64,000 nucleotides of DNA from positions 124,001 through 188,000 of the forward strand of contig CANGYF010000006.1 of the NCBI GenBank assembly GCA_947458265.1. Direction: 5' to 3'. The notes beneath the pieces were generated by a model that was not told the DNA's origin, ran no database searches, and worked only from the letters and a program-made list of their open reading frames with translations. This stretch comes from Betaproteobacteria bacterium (lineage in GTDB: Bacteria; Pseudomonadota; Gammaproteobacteria; Burkholderiales; CAIKXV01). Shown here in pieces: positions 25,515 through 33,444 of the stretch (position 1 is the stretch's first letter; each line of letters starts with the position of its first letter). A program made the position numbers and the translations under genes.

Positions 25515-26696
25515 TCAGTCCTGCGTGACGAAATACTGCAGCGGCAACCGGTGCAGGTTCTCGACACCGGTGTCGGTGATGCGCACCAGGTTGCCCAGCT
25601 GTACGCCGGCACGCTCGTCCTCGGTGACGATGTTCGGCTGCAGCACCATGCACATGTTCTTCTCGAACACGAACGGCGCGATCGAGCGCCCCTTCGCCGT
25701 ACGCCGCGTGGCGAGGTTCGGCGGCAGCAGGCCAACGCCGAATCCATGCAGGAAGGAATCGTTCACGGTATAGCCGCGTGCATGGATCACCTCGGCGGCG
25801 TCGAGCACATCGTCGCTGGTAGCACCGGCACGCAGCACCTCGAGCCCGCGCTGGTACGACTCGAGCGCGACCTCGCACAACGAAGCGTAGCGCGGGCCGG
25901 GCGCCTCGCCGATGAAGATCGGCCGCTGGATCTGCCCCGAGTAGCCCCAGTGGCTGATGCTGATCTCGTTGTTCACCACGTCGCCCTTGCGCAGCACGCG
26001 CTGGGTCAGGTTCTGCCGGGGCACGCAGGCCGAGGCCTCGTCCTGGCCGCCGGAGGACAGGTAGCACAGGTGCGGCAGACCGCCGGCAGCGAAGCCGGCC
26101 GATTCGACGATCGCGCCCAGCTCGGCCTCGCGCAGCCCGGCATGGGCGCCGTCGATCAGCGCCTGCAGCGCGGCATCGGTCAGCTGGGCGCCGCGGCGCA
26201 GCCATTCGATCTCTTCGTCGCCCTTCACCTGGCGCAGGTTGCGGAACTTCGGCGTCACCTCGCGGAAGGTCCAGCCGGGCAGCAGCTTCTGCCAGGTGAG
26301 CCAGTCGGCCGCTGGCACGTCGCCGACCCAGCCGAGCACGCCGGGCGCTGCGCCGGAATCGAGCAGGAAGCGCGCGATCGTCGCCGCCGAATCGGCGCCG
26401 CCCCAGCGCGTCTCGATCGAGGCCATCTCGCGCGCGTTGGGCACATGGTTGTGCGACTGCGCGAACAGCACCGGCGCGCCGCCGTCGACCATCGCCACGT
26501 AGTTGTTGCGATTGCCGAAGAAACCGGACAGCCAGAGCACGTCGGCCTGCATGTGGCGCGACATGCCGGAGTGGCCGTAGACGACCAGCGCCGACAGTTC
26601 CTCGCCGGACATCAGCGTGCGCGCACGCGCATGCCGACGCTCGAATTCGACGTCGGAGAAACGGGGATACAGGGAATCGGGGATGGCGCCGGACAT
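25515..26696 (-). CDS. M24 (pita-bread) family protein with nearly all metal ligands lost (M24-B)
   Basis: A 393-residue protein of creatinase-like length; the ATG at 26696 follows CGGAGGC. It has an N-terminal domain (about 15-155) and a pita-bread domain (about 160-385). In the usual metal positions I read Asn243/Glu244 (VVNNEISISHWGY) for the first Asp, Gln255 (GYSGQIQRP) for the second, a retained His317 (FLHGFGVGLLPP), Gln353 (MVLQPNI) for the Glu of the EP motif and Gly368 (GVQLGNLV) for the final Glu. Creatinase, which cleaves a C-N bond without metal, shows that this fold can work without a dimetal site. A metal-free hydrolase or a non-catalytic protein are the alternatives. It lies 2 bp from the aldo/keto reductase stop. 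Confidence 0.83.
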   Translation of the reverse strand: MSGAIPDSLYPRFSDVEFERRHARARTLMSGEELSALVVYGHSGMSRHMQADVLWLSGFFGNRNNYVAMVDGGAPVLFAQSHNHVPNAREMASIETRWGGADSAATIARFLLDSGAAPGVLGWVGDVPAADWLTWQKLLPGWTFREVTPKFRNLRQVKGDEEIEWLRRGAQLTDAALQALIDGAHAGLREAELGAIVESAGFAAGGLPHLCYLSSGGQDEASACVPRQNLTQRVLRKGDVVNNEISISHWGYSGQIQRPIFIGEAPGPRYASLCEVALESYQRGLEVLRAGATSDDVLDAAEVIHARGYTVNDSFLHGFGVGLLPPNLATRRTAKGRSIAPFVFEKNMCMVLQPNIVTEDERAGVQLGNLVRITDTGVENLHRLPLQYFVTQD

Positions 26697-26698
26697 GC

Positions 26699-27682
26699 TC
26701 AGCCTCCGAGCGTCTTGAAGTAACCGGCGGGATAGCGCTCGCCGGCACCGACGCCGGGGCGGAACGCTTCGGAGAGCTCGGCGACGTCCGCAGGGGTCAA
26801 CACAAGGTCGACCGCCGCGACGTTCTGCTCGAGGTACTTCTGCTGCTTGGTACCGGGGATCGGCACGATGTCCTCGCCCTGCGCCAGCAGCCAGGCCAGT
26901 GCCACCTGCGCGGTAGTCGCGCCGAACCGCGCGGCGATGCGCTGCAGCGGTGCGAGCAGTTCCAGATTCTTCTCGAGGTTTCCGGCATGGAAGCGCGGAT
27001 GGATGCGTCGCCGGTCGTTCGGCGCGATGTCGTCGAGGGAACGTACGCGGCCGGTCAGCAGCCCGCGGCCCAGCGGCGAATACGGGACGAAGCCGATACC
27101 CAGTTCGCGGCAGGCGGGCAGGATCTCGCGCTCGACGTGACGCTCCCAGAGCGAGTACTCGGTCTGCAGTGCAGCTACCGGATGTACTGCGCTCGCGCGC
27201 CGCAGCGTGTCAGCGCCAGCCTCGCAGAGGCCCAGGAAGCGCACCTTGCCCTGCTCGACCAGCCTGGCCATCGCGCCCCAGGTCTCCTCGACCGGGACCT
27301 CCGGATCGATCCGGTGCAGGTAATACAGGTCGATGGTGTCGACCCCGAGCTGCTTCAGGCTCTTGTCGCAGGCCTGCGGCACGTAGTCCGGCCTGCCGTT
27401 GTAGCCCTTCCCGCCGCCTGGCAGGTCGAAGTTGCCGAACTTCGACACCACCACGACGCCGTGGCGCCGCCCGCGGATGGCTTCGGCGATCAGCTGCTCG
27501 TGGCGGCCCTTCTGGTAGGCATCGGACGAATCGAGGAAGTTCACCCCGAGGTCGAGCGCCCGGCGCATGGTCTCGACCTGGACTTCGCCGTCGTTCTCGC
27601 CGAAGTTGGTGGTCGTGCTGCCCATGCCGAGGCCGATGGCAGAAACCTGCAGGCCATGGCTTCCGAGCGTCCGTGTCTTCAT
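26699..27682 (-). CDS. Aldo/keto reductase
   Basis: A 327-residue NADPH-dependent reductase with a TIM-barrel fold. The catalytic tetrad is visible: Asp51 and Tyr56 (FLDSSDAYQKG), Lys in VVVVSKFG and His in LYYLHRID. The cofactor region PGTKQQKYLEQNVAAVDL near the C-terminus is typical of the AKR13/YajO-like branch. It would interconvert an aldehyde or ketone and an alcohol in the pathway encoded around it. It sits 19 bp after Bug6 and 2 bp before the M24-B start, firmly inside the same-strand block. Confidence 0.93.
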   Translation of the reverse strand: MKTRTLGSHGLQVSAIGLGMGSTTTNFGENDGEVQVETMRRALDLGVNFLDSSDAYQKGRHEQLIAEAIRGRRHGVVVVSKFGNFDLPGGGKGYNGRPDYVPQACDKSLKQLGVDTIDLYYLHRIDPEVPVEETWGAMARLVEQGKVRFLGLCEAGADTLRRASAVHPVAALQTEYSLWERHVEREILPACRELGIGFVPYSPLGRGLLTGRVRSLDDIAPNDRRRIHPRFHAGNLEKNLELLAPLQRIAARFGATTAQVALAWLLAQGEDIVPIPGTKQQKYLEQNVAAVDLVLTPADVAELSEAFRPGVGAGERYPAGYFKTLGG

Positions 27683-27701
27683 CGGGGCGTTGCTGTCCGG
27701 A

Positions 27702-28727
27702 TCAGTCTGCCGTGATGCCGGCGGCCTTGATGATCGGCGTCCAGCGGGCGATCTCGTCCGTCACGAAGCGGCCAAGCTCCGCCGGCGACGACGACACGAC
27801 TTCGATGCCCTGCTTCAGGATGGTCTCGCGTACATCAGGCATCGCAAGGATTTCGACGATCGCCTGGTGCAGCTTGTCGACCACCGGCTTGGGTGTCTTC
27901 TGCGTCGTGAACAGGCCGAACCACAGGCGCGCCTCGAACTGCGGCAGTCCGGCCTCGGCGGAGCCGGGGATGTCCGGCGCGCCGATGAAGCGCTTCGGGC
28001 TCGAAACCACAAGCGGTCGCATCTTCGCGGCGCCGCCGGCCTTCAACTGCCCGGCCACGGTGACCGGGGACAGGAAAGACAGCTGTACGTCGCCGGACAG
28101 GAGTCCGGTCAGCGCGGCACCCGCACTCTTGTACGGCACGTGCTCCATTTCGATGCCTGCGACCTTCTTGAACAGTTCACCCGACAGGTGGCTGATCGAA
28201 CCGTTGCCCGCCGAACCGTAGGTCAGCCGCCCCTTCTGCTTCGCGTAGGCGATCAGGTCCTTGACGCTGGTCACCGGCAGGGTGGTGTTCACCACCAGCG
28301 CGGTAACGCCCTGCGCCACCATCGACAGCGGTTGCAGGTCGCGCACGGGGTCGTAGCCGAGCTTCGGATACAGGGTGACCGCGCTGACCATCGGCCCGGC
28401 ATGTCCCATCACCAGCGTGTGGCCGTCCGGCGTTGCCCGCGCCGCGACCTCGGTCGGGATGGTGCCACCGGCGCCCGCACGGTTGTCCACCACCACCGGT
28501 TGGCCCCAGCGTTCGGTCAGCTTCTGGCCGATCACCCGCGACAGGTAGTCGGCGGTGCTGCCCGTACCCTGGCCCATGATCCGCAGCGGCCGGTTCGGGA
28601 AGTCCTTCGCCGCATCGGCCTGTGCGAATGCAGCCCCGGACAGGGCGAGCGCGAGCGCCCCCACGGCAGCCTGCAGGCCGGGGACGGCGGACTTCGACGG
28701 GGTGTTGCGTGTGCAATGGCGTTCCAT
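27702..28727 (-). CDS. Bug/TctC-family receptor (Bug6)
   Basis: A 341-residue receptor. Two in-frame ATGs lie close together; the one at 28727 has AGGAGG at 8 nt and is preferred over 28733 and over the track start at 28772. Signal region AAVGALALALSGAAFAQA. The pocket loop departs from the norm, RIMGQGTGSTADYLSRVIG, followed by VDNRAGAGGTIPTEV and PDGHTLVMGHAGP (DGH instead of DGY). It lies 80 bp downstream of Bug7 and 19 bp upstream of the aldo/keto reductase gene. Confidence 0.9.
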   Translation of the reverse strand: MERHCTRNTPSKSAVPGLQAAVGALALALSGAAFAQADAAKDFPNRPLRIMGQGTGSTADYLSRVIGQKLTERWGQPVVVDNRAGAGGTIPTEVAARATPDGHTLVMGHAGPMVSAVTLYPKLGYDPVRDLQPLSMVAQGVTALVVNTTLPVTSVKDLIAYAKQKGRLTYGSAGNGSISHLSGELFKKVAGIEMEHVPYKSAGAALTGLLSGDVQLSFLSPVTVAGQLKAGGAAKMRPLVVSSPKRFIGAPDIPGSAEAGLPQFEARLWFGLFTTQKTPKPVVDKLHQAIVEILAMPDVRETILKQGIEVVSSSPAELGRFVTDEIARWTPIIKAAGITAD

Positions 28728-28807
28728 GGTCATCTCCTCCTGTTGCGACTCGAGCCGGGCGGTGAAGTGCATCGCCGGCCTCTGTTTGCGTGTTGACGAC
28801 GGTGCGG

Positions 28808-29809
28808 CTACTGGACCTTCGCGCCCGAGGCCTTCACCACCTTGCCCCAGAGTTCGATCTCGGACCGGATGTAGGCCGCGAACTCCGCCGGCGTGCTGTC
28901 GAGCACGTCCATGCCCTGTGCCGCCAGCTTCTGCCGGTTGCCCGGGTCCTGCAGTACCTTGCGCATCTCGGCGTTGAGCAGGTTCACCACCGGCTCGGGT
29001 GTGCCGCCGGTGGCGGAGAACCCGAACCAGGCGGCGATCGCGAAGCCGGGTACGCCACTCTCGGCGATCGTCGGCAGATCCGGCAGCGACGGGATGCGCT
29101 TCGCGTTGGTCACGCCCAGCGTACGCAGCTTGCCCGCCTGCACGATGCCCGACACCACCGACACGCTGGCGAACGAGGCGATGGTCTCGCCCGAGAGCAC
29201 CGCGTTGATCGACAGCGGCGTGCTCTTGTAGGCGATGTGCGTCAGCTTCGTTCCGGTGAGCATGCCGAACAGTTCACCGGCCATGTGCTGCGAGGTGCCG
29301 GTGCCACCCGACGAATAGGTGAGCTCGCCCGGCTTCTGCCGCGCCAGCGCAATGAAGTCCTTGACCGACTTCACCGGCAGCGACGGATGCACGACCAGCA
29401 TGTTCGGGCTGGACGCTGCCAGGATGATCGGCGCGAAGTCCTTGATCGGGTCGAAGTTCAGCTTGCCGTAGAGCGTCGGATTGATGCCGTGCGTGCTGAT
29501 CGTGGTGATGAACAGCGTGTAGCCGTCGGGCGCAGCGCGTGCCGCCAGCTCCGCTGCGACGTTGCCGCCGGCACCCGGACGGTTGTCGACGACCACCTGC
29601 TGGCCGAGCGAACGCGACAGGCCATCGGCCATCAGCCGGGACAGGTTGTCGCCGGCCGAACCCGGCCCGAGCGTGACCAGCAGGCGGATCGGCTTGGTCG
29701 GGTACTTCGGCGCCTGGGCCAGTGCACTGCCGGCCGCCAGCAGCGCGGCTGGAGCGATCACCGAAGCGATCACCGAAGCGATGGCATCACGAGTCGCGGC
29801 ACGTTTCAT
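28808..29809 (-). CDS. Bug/TctC-family receptor (Bug7)
   Basis: A 333-residue receptor whose ATG overlaps the RidA-like stop by 4 nt (ATGA), so translation is coupled. The signal peptide contains an in-frame duplication (two exact GCGATCACCGAA units on the plus strand at 29754-29777, giving SVIASVIA). Pocket loop RLLVTLGPGSAGDNLSRLMA lacks the usual PFPPGG; VDNRPGAGGNVAAEL and PDGYTLFITTISTH follow. The conserved THIAYKSTPLSINAVLSG segment is present. Confidence 0.9.
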   Translation of the reverse strand: MKRAATRDAIASVIASVIAPAALLAAGSALAQAPKYPTKPIRLLVTLGPGSAGDNLSRLMADGLSRSLGQQVVVDNRPGAGGNVAAELAARAAPDGYTLFITTISTHGINPTLYGKLNFDPIKDFAPIILAASSPNMLVVHPSLPVKSVKDFIALARQKPGELTYSSGGTGTSQHMAGELFGMLTGTKLTHIAYKSTPLSINAVLSGETIASFASVSVVSGIVQAGKLRTLGVTNAKRIPSLPDLPTIAESGVPGFAIAAWFGFSATGGTPEPVVNLLNAEMRKVLQDPGNRQKLAAQGMDVLDSTPAEFAAYIRSEIELWGKVVKASGAKVQ

Positions 29810-30201
29810 TCAGCCACCACGGCGACGCCCTGGATCTCGATCAGCAGGCCGGGCCGCGCGAAGTGCGAGACCGTGATCAGCGCGCTCGCCGGATACTTGC
29901 CGTCGGGAAAGCGCTTGCCGCGCAGCGCGACGAACCTGTCGCCATTGCGCGGATCGTTGATGAACACCGTCATCGTCACCATGTCGGCGAGGGTGCCACC
30001 AGCGCGCGCGATGGTCGCGCCGAGCAGGTCGAAGATGCGCTCGGCCTGGGCGTCGAAGTTGCCGGACAGGTCCTTGCCATCGGCATCGGTCAGGGCAGTC
30101 TGGCCGGCGAGCCAGACGATGCGCCCGCCCTCGGTGATCACCGCCGGCGAATAGGCACGTCCCTTCTGTGCCTCGCCGGTGGGCAGGTGTTCCTTCTTCA
30201 T
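29806..30201 (-). CDS. RidA/YjgF-family protein (probable enamine/imine deaminase)
   Basis: A 131-residue protein of the Rid superfamily, which hydrolyses reactive 2-aminoacrylate-type enamines/imines to 2-oxo acids and ammonia. The middle has GGRIVWLAGQTALTDADGK and the family segment TLADMVTMTVFINDPRNGDRF, and the C-terminus has the substrate-carboxylate Arg in HFARPGLLIEIQGVAVV, consistent with an active deaminase. It lies 35 bp downstream of Bug8 and overlaps Bug7 by 4 nt. In this setting it suggests that a pathway intermediate carries an amino or imino group, or that the pathway handles toxic enamines. Confidence 0.9.
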   Translation of the reverse strand: MKKEHLPTGEAQKGRAYSPAVITEGGRIVWLAGQTALTDADGKDLSGNFDAQAERIFDLLGATIARAGGTLADMVTMTVFINDPRNGDRFVALRGKRFPDGKYPASALITVSHFARPGLLIEIQGVAVVAE

Positions 30202-30236
30202 CGAAGCGTCCCCCTTCTCGTGATGGATGTTGCCGA

Positions 30237-31199
30237 CTACTCGGCCTTCGCGCCCGACTCGCGCACCACCTTGCCCAGCCGCACGACCTCGGCGGCCAGG
30301 AACTTGTCGAACTGCTCAGGCGTCATCGACATCGTCTCGGCGCCCTGGGTCAGGAACAGGTCCCGCACCTCGGGCATCGACAGCACCTTGTTCACGTCGC
30401 GGTTCAGGCGACCGACCAGCGCGCGCGGCGACTTCGACGACGCGAGCAGACCGAACCAGCCGTCGAAGCCTGCGTTCGGGTAGGTCTCGACCAGCGTCGG
30501 CAGGTCGGGCAGCACCGACGAACGCTTGTTGGTACCGACCGCCAGGCCGAGCAGCTTGCCGGCCTTCAGCTGGCTGAGAGAGGCGACCAGCGGCACCATG
30601 AAGAAGTCGACACGGCCGCCGATCACGTCGGCCAGACCTTCGGGCACGCCCTTGAACGGGACGTGCTGGGCCTGGAGTCCGAGTGCGGCACGTACCACCT
30701 CGCCGTTGAGGTGGGTGGAGCTGCCGATGCCGGCCGATGCGTAGAGCAGCCCGTTCGGCCGCTTCTTCGACAGCTCGACCAGGTCGCGCACGCTCTTGAC
30801 GCCGGAGGACGGCGACACCACCAGCACGTTCGGCACGATGGCCACCGGCGCAATGCCGGAGAAATCCTTCACCGTGTCGAACGGCAGCTTCGCCGCCAGC
30901 GTCGCGTTGGCTGCGTGGCCGGAGGACACCATCAGCATCGTGTGGCCGTCGGGGTTTGCCTTGAGCATCATCTCGGTGCCGATGATGCCGAGCGCGCCCG
31001 GACGGTTGTCCGACAGCACCTGCTGGCCCCAGGCCTCGGTGAGCCGCGCGGCAACCGCCCGCGCCAGGATATCGGTCGCGCTGCCGGCGGAAAACGGCAC
31101 GACGATCCGCACCGGGCGGTTCGGGAAGTTGTCCTGCGCCTGCACATTCATCGATACGACGGCCGCCGCAGCTGCGGCACCTGCAAGCAAGCGATTCAT
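30237..31199 (-). CDS. Bug/TctC-family receptor (Bug8)
   Basis: A 320-residue receptor; the ATG at 31199 follows AAAGGAGATTC, and the track extension to 31259 is unnecessary. Short signal MNRLLAGAAAAAAVVSMNVQAQ. Pocket loop RIVVPFSAGSATDILARAVA, then SDNRPGALGIIGTEM and PDGHTMLMVSSGH, again DGH. It is the second gene after the predicted promoter of the block, 124 bp downstream of alpha/beta hydrolase B, so it may be the primary receptor for the inducing compound (inference). Confidence 0.9.
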   Translation of the reverse strand: MNRLLAGAAAAAAVVSMNVQAQDNFPNRPVRIVVPFSAGSATDILARAVAARLTEAWGQQVLSDNRPGALGIIGTEMMLKANPDGHTMLMVSSGHAANATLAAKLPFDTVKDFSGIAPVAIVPNVLVVSPSSGVKSVRDLVELSKKRPNGLLYASAGIGSSTHLNGEVVRAALGLQAQHVPFKGVPEGLADVIGGRVDFFMVPLVASLSQLKAGKLLGLAVGTNKRSSVLPDLPTLVETYPNAGFDGWFGLLASSKSPRALVGRLNRDVNKVLSMPEVRDLFLTQGAETMSMTPEQFDKFLAAEVVRLGKVVRESGAKAE

Positions 31200-31323
31200 G
31201 GAATCTCCTTTGGAAGGTCGACGGGCTGCTCGGGCAGCCTCGCGCTGTGAATGCTGCATGGGCCGCTCGGGCGGCCTCGTATCGTCCGGCTTGCGCCGGC
31301 GTGTCCCTGCGGTTGCCTGTCCC

Positions 31324-32394
31324 CTATCGCTTCGGAAGGCCGAGCTGGGCCGCCATCCAGTCGGCGGTCTGCGTGCGGTAGCGGTACGCGCGGTTGTTCA
31401 CCACGTGGTTGCCATCCTCGACCATCAGCATTTCGACCGGACCACCGGCCTCGCGCGCGAGGCGTTCTGCGTCCTGCCACGGAATGATACGGTCCTGCTT
31501 GCCGGCCACGATGAACAGCGGGCAGGTGATGTTCGACGCCAGCCCCTCGAGCGACAGCGTATGCGCCACCTTGCGGCCCTCTTCCGGCGTGGCGCACTTG
31601 GCACGCACCTGGAACGCACGACGGGTGAGCTCCGGCAGCCCGTCCCAGTTGGCGCCCATGTTGTACGGGCCGGACAGCGCGATGCAGGCCTTCGCCCGCT
31701 TCTCGAAAGCGGCCGCGCGCGGCGCGTAGTAGCCCCCGAGCGACACGCCCCATATTGCGGCACGACCATGGTCGATGTCGCTGCGGGTTTCCAGCCAGTC
31801 GAACACGGCCTTCACCGGAACCTCGTAGTCGCCGCGGATCGGGAACTCGTACTCCGCCTCGCCCTGCCCCGGACCGTCGAAGGCCAGCGTGGCGATGCCG
31901 CGCTCGAGGAAGTTGCGCTCGTAGGCGTCCATCTCTTCCTTGCACGAGTCGAGGCCCATGCACATCACCAGCACCGGCGGCCGCACGCTGCCCGCCGGCT
32001 TGCGCAGTTCGCCCTTGAGCGTGCTGCCCATGTACGGGATCTCGACCCGCTCGCCGGGCGGGTCGATCAGCGGCAGCGCCTTGGCGCGCGAGGTCACCGC
32101 CTTCATGTGCGCCCACTTCATCTGGTCGAGGTCGTCGACGAACACGAACTTGGCGAAGTGGTGGCAGACCGCCGCGCGGGAGAAGTGCTCGCCGGCCGAC
32201 AGCCGGTGGCCGGCCGCGAGGTCGGCCTCGCCCAGCTGGTCGTGGACGTCGCCACGGGCGACCCAGGCCTTGCACCAGTCGCTCCAGGACGCGAGGCTGC
32301 CGGTGACGTCCTGGAAGTCGGTCAACGGAATGCCATTAGCGATCAGGCGCGGCGCCCAGTGCGCAAGCGCTGACTGCAGTTGTGAATCGGCCAT
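31324..32394 (-). CDS. Alpha/beta hydrolase related to 2,6-dihydroxypseudooxynicotine hydrolase (B)
   Basis: A 356-residue paralogue of the hydrolase at 22356-23429, with the same cap (RLSAGEHFSRAAVCHHFAKF) and the same triad layout: Ser218 in IWGVSLGGYYAPR, Asp301 in AGKQDRI and His330 in VEDGNHVVNN. The MGLDSCKEEMDAYERNFL segment precedes the hydrolase core strand. The ATG at 32394 has GAGGAG upstream. It is the first gene of the 19-gene block, directly behind the predicted promoter at 32480-32509 and divergent from the GntR regulator, so it probably catalyses an early or key step. C-C bond or ester hydrolysis are both possible. Confidence 0.88.
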   Translation of the reverse strand: MADSQLQSALAHWAPRLIANGIPLTDFQDVTGSLASWSDWCKAWVARGDVHDQLGEADLAAGHRLSAGEHFSRAAVCHHFAKFVFVDDLDQMKWAHMKAVTSRAKALPLIDPPGERVEIPYMGSTLKGELRKPAGSVRPPVLVMCMGLDSCKEEMDAYERNFLERGIATLAFDGPGQGEAEYEFPIRGDYEVPVKAVFDWLETRSDIDHGRAAIWGVSLGGYYAPRAAAFEKRAKACIALSGPYNMGANWDGLPELTRRAFQVRAKCATPEEGRKVAHTLSLEGLASNITCPLFIVAGKQDRIIPWQDAERLAREAGGPVEMLMVEDGNHVVNNRAYRYRTQTADWMAAQLGLPKR

Positions 32395-32479
32395 CGTGTG
32401 TGTCTCCTCTCCGGCGGGCCCGGGATGGGTCGGCGCCGGTCTCGGGACGGGACCGCCTCGACGCTCGCAGGGCTTTGGA

Positions 32480-32509
32480 ATGCTAGCCGTGGGCCAGACC
32501 CATCGTCAA
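32480..32509 (-). promoter_or_regulatory. Probable sigma70-type promoter for the 19-gene catabolic block
   Basis: Read on the minus strand: TTGACG (5 of 6 to consensus) at 32509-32504, an 18-nt spacer, then TAGCAT (4 of 6) at 32485-32480. The predicted transcript would start near 32473, giving a leader of roughly 80 nt before the hydrolase B ATG at 32394. The inverted repeat at 32522-32544 lies just upstream of the -35 box, a position more typical of activation or of looping repression than of direct blocking. Confidence 0.5.
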
Positions 32510-32521
32510 CCGAAAATGACT

Positions 32522-32544
32522 TTGGTTCGATCTTCATGAACCAA
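32522..32544. promoter_or_regulatory. Inverted-repeat operator candidate 1 for the GntR regulator
   Basis: TTGGTTC-N9-GAACCAA, a perfect 7-bp inverted repeat centred at 32533. The right arm extends to TGAACCAAT (32537-32545), a 9-mer repeated exactly at operator 2 (32641-32649). The shared half-site in a regulator-target spacer supports one dimeric protein binding both places. Confidence 0.55.
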
Positions 32545-32639
32545 TGTTGCGTGCAGGCCTTCCAGCCGCGCTTGCTAGAGGATCTGCGCCTGTTTTGCTG
32601 CACTGCATCACCGACGCGGCAGTGCCGCATTCGCCGATA

Positions 32640-32668
32640 TTGAACCAATCCGGCCATTGGTTTACTTT
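32640..32668 (+). promoter_or_regulatory. Possible promoter of the GntR gene
   Basis: TTGAAC (32640-32645), 17-nt spacer, TACTTT (32663-32668). Matches to consensus are modest, but the spacing is ideal, and operator 2 occupies the spacer, as expected for autorepression. Transcription would begin near 32675, only a few bases before the ATG at 32679, so the mRNA would be nearly leaderless. Confidence 0.35.
32643..32662. promoter_or_regulatory. Inverted-repeat operator candidate 2 for the GntR regulator
   Basis: AACCAAT-N6-ATTGGTT, perfect 7-bp arms (8 of 9 if extended by two bases on each side), centred 26 bp upstream of the regulator's ATG. It shares the AACCAA/TTGGTT half-sites with operator 1, about 120 bp away, but with the arms in the opposite order. 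Confidence 0.6.
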
Positions 32669-32678
32669 CGCCACGGCC

Positions 32679-33365
32679 ATGGCCTCGCGCATCCAGAACC
32701 GGACTTCGACCCGCGAATTACGGGCTTTCGTGCTCTCCCGCGCGGGCGCGCAGGACGCGGCCGGCCACAAACTGCCGACCGAGCGCGAATTCGCGCAGCG
32801 CTTCGCCCTGCCTCGCAACGCCGTCCGGCGCACCCTGGCCGACCTCGAGGCCGAAGGCTGCATCCGCCGTGAGGTCGGACGAGGCACGTTCATCGCAGCG
32901 CCTCCGGCTGCAGCCGCAGCAACTGCCGAGGTCCCGACGATGGCCCGCGCCAGCCCTGGCGAGTTGATGGACGCCCGCCTGCGCATCGAACCCGCCGCGG
33001 TGGAACTGATCGTGGTCAACGCCACGCCGTCAGACTATGCGCGCATGGACCACTGTCTCGACCGCGCCGAAGCTGCGGTGACGCTCGGCGAGTTCGAGTT
33101 GTGGGATGCCGCTCTCCATCAGGCGCTGGCTGCCGCCGCCCACAACGCGCTGATCGCCGGCATCTTCGACCTGTTCCACGCGGCCCGCCAGCAGACCGAG
33201 TTCGGCAAGCTGCGCGACCGCATCGTGACCGAGTCGCTGCGGCTGGAGTACCAGCGCCAGCACCGGTCGATCGTCGCCGCACTGAAGGCTCGCGACGCAG
33301 CCGCCGCCCGCGCCGCGGTCGTGGCGCACCTCACCTGCGCGCACCGGAACCTGTTCGAGGGTTGA
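32679..33365 (+). CDS. GntR-family transcriptional regulator with FCD ligand domain
   Basis: A 228-residue FadR-subfamily regulator. The N-terminal winged helix (about 10-75) has LPTEREFAQRFALPRNAVRRTLADLEAEGCIRR and a GRGTF wing. The C-terminal FCD domain (about 88-225) has DARLRIEPAAVELI, DAALHQALAAAAHNALI, EYQRQHRSIVAAL and VAHLTCAHRNLF, with His residues placed as in metal-binding FCD proteins that sense small carboxylic acids. The ATG at 32679 was preferred over the track start at 32544, which would place operator 2 inside the gene. It is divergent from the 19-gene block and is the obvious candidate to control it. Confidence 0.92.
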   Translation: MASRIQNRTSTRELRAFVLSRAGAQDAAGHKLPTEREFAQRFALPRNAVRRTLADLEAEGCIRREVGRGTFIAAPPAAAAATAEVPTMARASPGELMDARLRIEPAAVELIVVNATPSDYARMDHCLDRAEAAVTLGEFELWDAALHQALAAAAHNALIAGIFDLFHAARQQTEFGKLRDRIVTESLRLEYQRQHRSIVAALKARDAAAARAAVVAHLTCAHRNLFEG

Positions 33366-33444
33366 GCCGAGGTCGGCAGGAGAGCCACCAGCGCACCGAT
33401 CATGCCGATGCCGCCGGGGACGCCAACACCGCCTCCGGCCTGGG

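Noticed and set aside
25704-26748. Extended 754-residue version of Bug5
   Set aside because: The added part reads M24-B DNA in a wrong frame with Arg-rich nonsense; a proper start with signal peptide lies at 25503.
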